Below are positions 59,413 through 64,000 of a stretch of DNA of 64,000 bases, in pieces (within the stretch, counting starts at the first letter, position 1; the number at the start of each line of letters is the position of its first letter). The stretch is from the NCBI RefSeq assembly GCF_018333215.1, contig NZ_BORO01000012.1, forward strand, positions 54,758 to 118,757, written 5' to 3'. Source of the DNA: Oceanobacillus sp. J11TS1. GTDB lineage: Bacteria > Bacillota > Bacilli > Bacillales > Amphibacillaceae. The notes beneath the pieces are model-generated. The model had not been told where the DNA came from, ran no database searches, and was given only the letters and a program-made list of their open reading frames with translations. Position numbers and translations under genes: made by a program.

Positions 59413-60016
59413 CAGTCTTCCGCTGTTTTATATACCAAATGAAGAAAAAAATCATCGCTATGATTATTAAAGCATACACAATCATTGAATAGCCATCCAT
59501 GAAACCAACTACATGGTGCCAATTTTCACCCAGGATTACTCCAACACCGATTAAAATACTATTCCAAATAAGAGAACCGATGGCTGTTAATAGAATAAAA
59601 ATTCCAAAGTTCATCTTTGTCATGCCAGCTGGAATAGAAATAAGGCTTCTTAAAAGCGGGACCATCCGACAGAAAAATACCGTCCAATAACCGTATTTTT
59701 CAAACCATTTATTTGCTTTATCAATATCCGTTTTTTTCAAACGCAATATGCGACCATAACGGTCTACTATTCTCTCCAAGCGTTCAACATCTAATAGCAT
59801 GCCTACGCAGTACAAAAGCATTGCACCAATAATAGCTCCCAAAGTAGCAGCAGTTAACACGCCTAAATAGGTTAGTGCACTATAAGTCGTTAAAAAACCT
59901 CCAAAAGGAAGGATGACTTCTGATGGTATTGGCGGAAATAAATTCTCTAAAGTCATCATTAAAAAAATCCCGAAATATCCGAACTGTTCCATAATGGATG
60001 TAACCCATTCTCCCAT
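59402..60016 (-). CDS. DedA family membrane protein
   Basis: 204 residues from the ATG at 60016 (GGAGG six bases before). The SNARE-associated/DedA motif is intact: ENLFPPIPSEVILPFGGFLT near the start and FFCRMVPLLRSLISIPAGMT with the conserved Arg and the Pro-Ala-Gly. About five helices. DedA proteins recycle or flip lipid carriers such as undecaprenyl phosphate or phospholipids; the precise role of this one is unknown. It is transcribed alone. Confidence 0.92.
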   Translation of the reverse strand: MGEWVTSIMEQFGYFGIFLMMTLENLFPPIPSEVILPFGGFLTTYSALTYLGVLTAATLGAIIGAMLLYCVGMLLDVERLERIVDRYGRILRLKKTDIDKANKWFEKYGYWTVFFCRMVPLLRSLISIPAGMTKMNFGIFILLTAIGSLIWNSILIGVGVILGENWHHVVGFMDGYSMIVYALIIIAMIFFFIWYIKQRKTEKL

Positions 60017-60189
60017 AAAATCCTCCAATTAAACTTGTCTTCATGATTAAGATATATTCTACCATATGGAAGACTATGCTTTTATTTCATTTTCAAAATA
60101 AGTGTTAAGATTCTTAGGGAAATATTTAGCCGGCTTCTTTCATATGTGTTCAAAAAGGCGCCAATAAAACTTTTGAACTTCCTTCCTTT

Positions 60190-61122
60190 TTAATGATTAT
60201 TAATCATCCCTGCTAGTTGTCGATAAGAGTATTCCCTTGCTTCATAGGTTGGCGCCATCGTTAGTACCATAATTTCATCACATTGATATGCATCTTGAAG
60301 CTGGGTTAGTTTTTCTCGAACGAGGGCGATATCTCCAACAATCTGTTTATCGGCAATTTGTTTGTTCTCTTCCTTAACTCCATGCTGTTCAGACGCTTGT
60401 TCTTCTTTTCTCCGTCTTGTTTCCTCTGCTAACTCGATTGCTTCTTTTTCCGTTTCTGCACAAAGAACAGATACAGCAACGATTGTAGACGGCTCCTTTG
60501 CCTGCTTTTGATAATCTGATACAATTTCTGGTCCATTATCCGCTCCCATAAAATGCCCAAATACATAAGGGAGATTCTTACTCACTGCAAGCTGTGCACT
60601 TTTTTGGCTTGTCCCTAATAGCCAGGGCTTTGGCTGTGCGGATGGAACAGGAGTAGCTGTTACCTTCGAATAGAGATGTTCCGCCGGGAAGTCATTTTGC
60701 AAGAAATGAAGCAGTTCATCCAGATATTTTGGCATTTCTTTCACCCGTTCTAAAAAATTTCCAGCAAGTGCAATAGACGCTTCTGCCGATCCTCCTGGCG
60801 CTCGTCCTAACCCAATATCTACTCGATTCGGATAAAGTGTCGCTAACATACGATAACGCTCAGCGATATTATATGGCTGATAATTTGGCAATAGGACAGC
60901 ACCGGAACCGATTCGTATTCTTTCCGTCTTACTGCCGATAATTCCTAATAAAATATCCGGAGCAGGACTTGCTAATGCTTGCATATCATGGTGTTCAGCA
61001 ACCCAATATCGTTTATAGCCCCATTTATCTGCCAGGATAGCCAATTCTATACTGGCTTCGAGCGCTTTTTTTGCATCTGCATCTGCAAATAGAGGCGCTT
61101 GGTCTAAAATACTTAATTTCAC
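60190..61122 (-). CDS. LLM class flavin-dependent oxidoreductase
   Basis: 310 residues, a luciferase-like TIM barrel: KLSILDQAPLFADADAKKAL start, RYWVAEHHDMQALASPAPDI, IRIGSGAVLLPNYQPYNIAE and RVDIGLGRAPGGSAEASIAL motifs. The best fit is the MsnO8/YhbW-like group of LLM oxidoreductases. Uses reduced FMN to oxidise an unknown substrate. Its start overlaps the stop of the DUF1836 gene by 4 bp (ATGA). Confidence 0.9.
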   Translation of the reverse strand: MKLSILDQAPLFADADAKKALEASIELAILADKWGYKRYWVAEHHDMQALASPAPDILLGIIGSKTERIRIGSGAVLLPNYQPYNIAERYRMLATLYPNRVDIGLGRAPGGSAEASIALAGNFLERVKEMPKYLDELLHFLQNDFPAEHLYSKVTATPVPSAQPKPWLLGTSQKSAQLAVSKNLPYVFGHFMGADNGPEIVSDYQKQAKEPSTIVAVSVLCAETEKEAIELAEETRRRKEEQASEQHGVKEENKQIADKQIVGDIALVREKLTQLQDAYQCDEIMVLTMAPTYEAREYSYRQLAGMINNH

Positions 61123-61697
61123 TGTTCCTTCTCCCCTTCCATTTCCAGCTGGTCTATTAATTTTTCAGCTGCCCGGCGATAAAAATTACTCATTCCCGTC
61201 AAGCTCGTAATAAGCAATACTTGTTGTAAATACGTATCGTTTACTACATTGGTATCTAATTCTTTTTCAACTATTTCTTCTTGCTCTTTTATATACTCTT
61301 TGAACCGAACCACATTTCTATCCATTAATTGAATATAATTATTATAAAAATTCTCTAAATCCAATTCGTCTTCTTGTATTCTATGATTTATCCCTTCAAA
61401 TGTTTTCCCGATATCTTTCATCGATAAAACACTCTTCATTTGATAAATCATGCTAATAATTAATAGATGCTCTTTGGAATATTTTTTATTTTTTATGGGA
61501 AAGAATAGTTTTGCCTTCGCATAATTGTTGATCATCGTTTTGGTTAAAACTTTATCCTCTTCATAACGCTTAGAGGAAGCAAATTTACTTTCAAAAAGCT
61601 GAATCACTTGATCCATATATAAATCTAAATCAGGGATATTCTCTGCGCTTAACTGATTTTCTAAATGAAGATCTTCCAATTGTTTTTGAATGTCCAT
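61119..61697 (-). CDS. DUF1836 protein
   Basis: 192 residues. The segment KVLTKTMINNYAKAKLFFPI followed by KKYSKEHLLIISMIYQMKSV is the DUF1836 core, which looks like a MerR-type helix-turn-helix with YAK(A)K...Y(S/T) features. The C-terminal half is helical. Members are probably DNA-binding regulators. It is translationally coupled to the LLM gene and may control it. Confidence 0.78.
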   Translation of the reverse strand: MDIQKQLEDLHLENQLSAENIPDLDLYMDQVIQLFESKFASSKRYEEDKVLTKTMINNYAKAKLFFPIKNKKYSKEHLLIISMIYQMKSVLSMKDIGKTFEGINHRIQEDELDLENFYNNYIQLMDRNVVRFKEYIKEQEEIVEKELDTNVVNDTYLQQVLLITSLTGMSNFYRRAAEKLIDQLEMEGEKEQ

Positions 61698-61825
61698 CAG
61701 CTGACCTTCCCTTCTCTATCTTTTTTTCTTGTCGTATTTTGTCGAGTTCTCCTTAAATAAAATCAGTTTTTATCGTGGCTTAGCATCAAAATGAGGTTTA
61801 TTATCGGATAAATAAGGAAATGACA

Positions 61826-61920
61826 TTAACTAGCGGACTCCTGTAGGAAAGTAAGTGCTTTTCTCGGACTGGGATTACTTTCCGCACTGAAGAGTCGGCT
61901 CATCTACCCATCGTAAGCTG
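61826..61920. repeat. Shorter relative of the 54-kb palindromic repeat
   Basis: GACTCCTGTAGGAAAG and CGGACTGGGATTACTTTCCG resemble the inverted right half of the repeat at 54.1-54.25 kb. It lies in the gene-free gap 61698-62058, which shows nothing else. Confidence 0.45.
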
Positions 61921-62058
61921 TTAAAAGCATCAAATTTTAGTGGAGATCTTTTAATGTTCCTACATACATTATATGCGTATCTACTTGAAAATCAAACATT
62001 GACTACTTGATGGAATGAGTATATATTTAATACATAGTATTTAATACTATATGATGGA

Positions 62059-62718
62059 ATGGAGATGTTTAATTTGCATAAATTTATCCGAGAACCTATG
62101 AATGCTTTTACCCACTTTATTGGGATTATCTTATCAATTATTGGACTAATCTTATTGGTTGTAAAAGCAGCGCAAACCGGAACGCCTTTAGATGTTGGCG
62201 CCGTAGCTGCATTTGGCATTAGTTTAATTCTTCTATATACTGCTTCAACAGTTTATCATTCTGTGATTGCCAGTCCGAATATTATCGCCTTCTTTAGAAG
62301 AATGGATCACTCTATGATTTATGTACTCATTGCTGGTACATACATTCCGCTCTGTCTTATTGCCCTTCAAGGGACTGTCGGCTGGGTATTATTTTGGGTT
62401 GTTACTGGATTAGCCTTTTTCGGGGTCCTATTTAAGTTAATATGGTTTCATTCCCCAAGATGGTTGTCTACACTTTTATATGTCTTATTGGGATGGATAG
62501 CTGTATTTTATTGCGGTCCGCTGGCGCCAATTATTGGAGCTGGTGGATTAACCTTCCTCATTGTTGGAGGATTATTCTATACGGTCGGGGCAGTTATTTA
62601 CTGGCTGAAACCAGAATTCTTGCGTTCTCGCTATTTTGGTTTCCATGAGATATTTCATATTTTTATCCTGTTAGGAAGTATCGCTCACTTCTTGTGCATT
62701 TATTTGTATGTTATTTAA
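62059..62718 (+). CDS. Hemolysin III (PAQR-like) membrane protein
   Basis: 219 residues with seven helices. The Hly-III/PAQR residues are visible: EPMNAFTHFIGIILSIIGLI, TASTVYHS, RRMDHSMIYVLIAGTYIP and the terminal GFHEIFHIFILLGSIAHFLC with metal-binding His. Family members are zinc-containing membrane proteins of uncertain role. Start codon is unclear: ATG at 62059 or 62065, or TTG at 62074. The TTG is nine bases after GGAG and directly precedes the conserved part. Confidence 0.9.
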   Translation: MEMFNLHKFIREPMNAFTHFIGIILSIIGLILLVVKAAQTGTPLDVGAVAAFGISLILLYTASTVYHSVIASPNIIAFFRRMDHSMIYVLIAGTYIPLCLIALQGTVGWVLFWVVTGLAFFGVLFKLIWFHSPRWLSTLLYVLLGWIAVFYCGPLAPIIGAGGLTFLIVGGLFYTVGAVIYWLKPEFLRSRYFGFHEIFHIFILLGSIAHFLCIYLYVI

Positions 62719-62735
62719 GGGAATTTGGAGTTGGT

Positions 62736-62800
62736 TTGAGCTGAGTTAGAGCGGCTTGACCTAGTTTCGGAGCGGATTTGGGCTCACTTGGAGCGGTAAT
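62736..62800. repeat. GAGCG-type repeat, three units
   Basis: Three copies (TTAGAGCGGCTTGACCTAG, TTCGGAGCGGATTTGGGCTC, TTGGAGCGGTAAT) spaced ~21 bp, the same core as the 17.7-kb array. They begin 18 bp after the hemolysin III stop. Confidence 0.75.
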
Positions 62801-62820
62801 ACAATACAGCTTAATCTAAA

Positions 62821-62856
62821 GAAGAGCCTCTTCATGAGAAAAGGCTCTTTTTTAGG
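62821..62856 (+). terminator. Terminator after the hemolysin III gene
   Basis: AGAGCCT and AGGCTCT pair with a short TTCATGAGAA-type loop and are followed by TTTTTT. The GAGCG units lie between stop and terminator, so they are transcribed. Confidence 0.85.
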
Positions 62857-62893
62857 TACATTTCACCAACTTCGGAACCTTTTCGATTAATTC

Positions 62894-63052
62894 TTACGCA
62901 TAATTCTCTAAATCGAAGCTTTCACTTTGCAAAAGCGTACCATCACTTGCTGCACCATTGATAAGAATAACTGCTGCTTTCGGCTGAAATTCAGATAAAA
63001 ATACTTTTTTCTCCTGTCTTCTATCAAAATAGCTTCTAGTCTTTGATAGCAT
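62894..63052 (-). pseudogene. Short coding remnant, possibly one frameshifted small gene
   Basis: A frame of 52 codons (ATG 63052) reads MLSKTRSYFDRRQEKKVFLS and later AAVILINGAASDGTLLQSES. A neighbouring frame just upstream (about 63037-63110) reads STIYFPDLDELKHINYAIKD up to a stop exactly where the first frame becomes protein-like (TRSYFD). Joined, they would make a plausible globular fragment. I do not recognise it. No ribosome site was found. Confidence 0.3.
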
Positions 63053-63127
63053 AATTTATATGTTTTAATTCATCTAAATCGGGAAAATAAATAGTAGAAC
63101 GAACATGAATAGAAAGGATGGTTGGTT

Positions 63128-63283
63128 ATGAGAAATGCCCAATATCAGCCAGCAAAAGACAGAGATCTTTCTGACGCGCAGGAGATTCATTATTCAAAAG
63201 AATTTAAGCAGGCGGATATCGCTGGCGGCTTTCGTAGACCTCGCGTGAAAGCGGCAAAATATGAAAACCCTAAGTTAAAATAA
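63128..63283 (+). CDS. Small YfhE-like protein
   Basis: 51 residues from ATG 63128 behind AAAGGATGG. It contains LSDAQEIHYSKEFKQADIAG, reminiscent of YfhE-type small Bacillus proteins, and a basic C-terminal tail (GFRRPRVKAAKYENPKLK). A terminator follows. Function unknown; family assignment tentative, but size, ribosome site and terminator make it a credible gene. Confidence 0.6.
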   Translation: MRNAQYQPAKDRDLSDAQEIHYSKEFKQADIAGGFRRPRVKAAKYENPKLK

Positions 63284-63351
63284 TAAAAATATATTTAAAT
63301 TGAAACCTTCTTCTATAGGGTTTACGGAAGATTCTTCAGGATATAGTTTAT

Positions 63352-63385
63352 GAAAGACACATGAATAATTGCTCATGTGTCTTTC
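63352..63385 (+). terminator. Terminator after the small YfhE-like gene
   Basis: GAAAGACACATGA and TCATGTGTCTTTC form a perfect 13-bp stem around an 8-nt loop, followed by TTTAG. Confidence 0.85.
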
Positions 63386-63430
63386 TTTAGCTTTCTCCGG
63401 CTAAGCAGGATAAATTCTATTGAAGATGGT

Positions 63431-63556
63431 TCTAACGTGTTTTTACAATCGTAATTTTTCGCATGAACAGAAATCCGATTAAATAAAATGCAACACCGAT
63501 GAGAAACATGGTCACAAAAGTCATCATTATAATATCAGAGAATATATCAACAATTC
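63431..63556 (-). pseudogene. C-terminal fragment of an ABC transporter permease
   Basis: An open stretch reads GIVDIFSDIIMMTFVTMFLI and GVAFYLIGFLFMRKITIVKT before TAG. It looks like the last membrane helix and cytoplasmic end of an ABC-2-type permease. No start or upstream part exists; it abuts an ATPase fragment in another frame. Confidence 0.5.
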
Positions 63557-63673
63557 CTCATCCTGCTGCCTTTGCTTCCCGTTTGCTTCCAAAAAAAAAG
63601 CCGGAACTTCTTGCCAGATAACGGATCCTTGCTGAAGAATAATTACTTCATCAAACATCAAGCTGAGTTCTGG
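63528..63673 (-). pseudogene. C-terminal fragment of an ABC transporter ATPase
   Basis: PELSLMFDEVIILQQGSVIW and QEVPAFFLEANG match the region after the H-loop of ABC ATPases ('...LFDEVIILxxG'). Upstream lies a stop and then GAGCG repeats. Together with the permease tail it is the debris of a deleted ABC transporter. Confidence 0.55.
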
Positions 63674-63732
63674 CTATTAATATGTGTGTGATTTACGTAA
63701 GCGGTTGCTAAAGACTTGATTAGATTAGGCCC

Positions 63733-63875
63733 TGATGGAGCGGGTACGAGCCTGATTGGAGCGGATATGCTCTTTTTCCGTGCGGGATACAAGCCTTTTG
63801 GAGCGGACATGCTCTCTTTTCGAGCGGGATACAAGTCTTTTGGAGCGGACATGCTCTTTTCGAGCGGATACGAGG
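63733..63875. repeat. GAGCG-type repeat array with 42-bp period
   Basis: Units such as TTTTGGAGCGGACATGCTCT + TTTTCGAGCGGGATACAAG recur about every 42 bp (two 21-bp halves), roughly three times, with GAGCG/GTGCG at the core. Each unit also contains an internal palindrome GAGCGGACATGCTC. Frames open through the array are artefacts of the period being divisible by three. Confidence 0.85.
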
Positions 63876-63976
63876 ATGACGTACAATAGTCTGTGTAAGC
63901 TGAATAAATAGGAAAGGTAAGGTTATCCTACCCATTAGTTAATCATCACAAAAACTAAGAAGAGGAGACCTTACCT

Positions 63977-64000
63977 ATGTCTACTAGTATAACTGATAAT
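63977..64000 (+). CDS. Start of a gene cut by the right edge (possibly a transposase)
   Basis: ATG at 63977 follows AGAGGAG at 9 bp and reads MSTSITDN to the edge. The stretch before it carries inverted GGTAAGGT / ACCTTACC (63914-63975), which may form a hairpin over the ribosome site or be an element end. Eight codons are too few to name it. Confidence 0.35.

Noticed and set aside
63658-63935. Two overlapping minus-strand frames with repeats of APKGLYPARK-type peptides
   Set aside because: They are translations of the GAGCG DNA repeat; the 42-bp period keeps any frame open and there is no ribosome site.

Overview
The window looks like chromosome of a low-GC, spore-forming member of the Bacillaceae, closest in flavour to Oceanobacillus/Virgibacillus-type bacteria. 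Pointers are the Tlp spore protein, strong AGGAGG ribosome sites with frequent TTG/GTG starts, the sufCDSUB - metNPQ - yusE/yusF - gcvH - yusI - fadEAN order shared with Bacillus subtilis, a CwlO endopeptidase, and a NaChBac-type sodium channel often found in marine or alkaliphilic bacilli. No rRNA or tRNA gene was seen.

Layout. (1) 1-7.7 kb: a type VII secretion (T7SS) operon read leftwards, esxA-esaA-essA-esaB-essB-essC, in the staphylococcal order, running off the left edge inside essC. (2) 7.8-14.8 kb: an accessory zone next to the T7SS with a DUF5068-like protein and at least four broken LXG-type polymorphic toxin pieces (HNH, LHH, DNA/RNA non-specific endonuclease, and one ending in a GEHEWW region). 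They are interleaved with SMI1/KNR4 and YezG-type immunity genes, three of them intact. One toxin is split by a 473-bp element with IS21-like ends and a target duplication. (3) 14.9-18.1 kb: tlp, a 770-residue tandem prenyl-synthase-like protein, and a striking array of GAGCG repeats. (4) 18.1-28.9 kb: a full assimilatory sulfate reduction operon, yezD-cysH-sat-cysP-cysC-cysJ-cysI-cobA/hemD-sirB-sirC. Uptake, activation and two-step reduction to sulfide are encoded together with the sirohaem branch that supplies the sulfite reductase cofactor. (5) 29-30 kb: an SMR drug-efflux pair, one partner frameshifted.

(6) 30.3-41.6 kb: the SUF iron-sulfur cluster operon, a methionine ABC importer under a textbook SAM-I riboswitch, and small redox and housekeeping genes including gcvH. 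(7) 41.9 kb: the voltage-gated sodium channel. (8) 42.9-48.4 kb: the fatty-acid beta-oxidation operon fadN-fadA-fadE behind a perfect FadR-type palindrome. Diverging from it is a zinc importer znuC-znuB-zur behind two Zur-type boxes. (9) 51-64 kb: SH3b protein, eRF1-like protein, CNNM transporter with an odd leader, CwlO, aromatic-acid-exporter-like protein, Rpn-type nuclease, DedA, LLM oxidoreductase/DUF1836, haemolysin III, then a decayed ABC transporter, more GAGCG repeats and the first codons of a gene cut by the right edge.

Core metabolic genes are intact, while breaks concentrate in toxins, one SMR subunit and the terminal ABC remnants. This argues for real gene decay rather than general sequencing error, although single-base homopolymer shifts deserve read-level checking.
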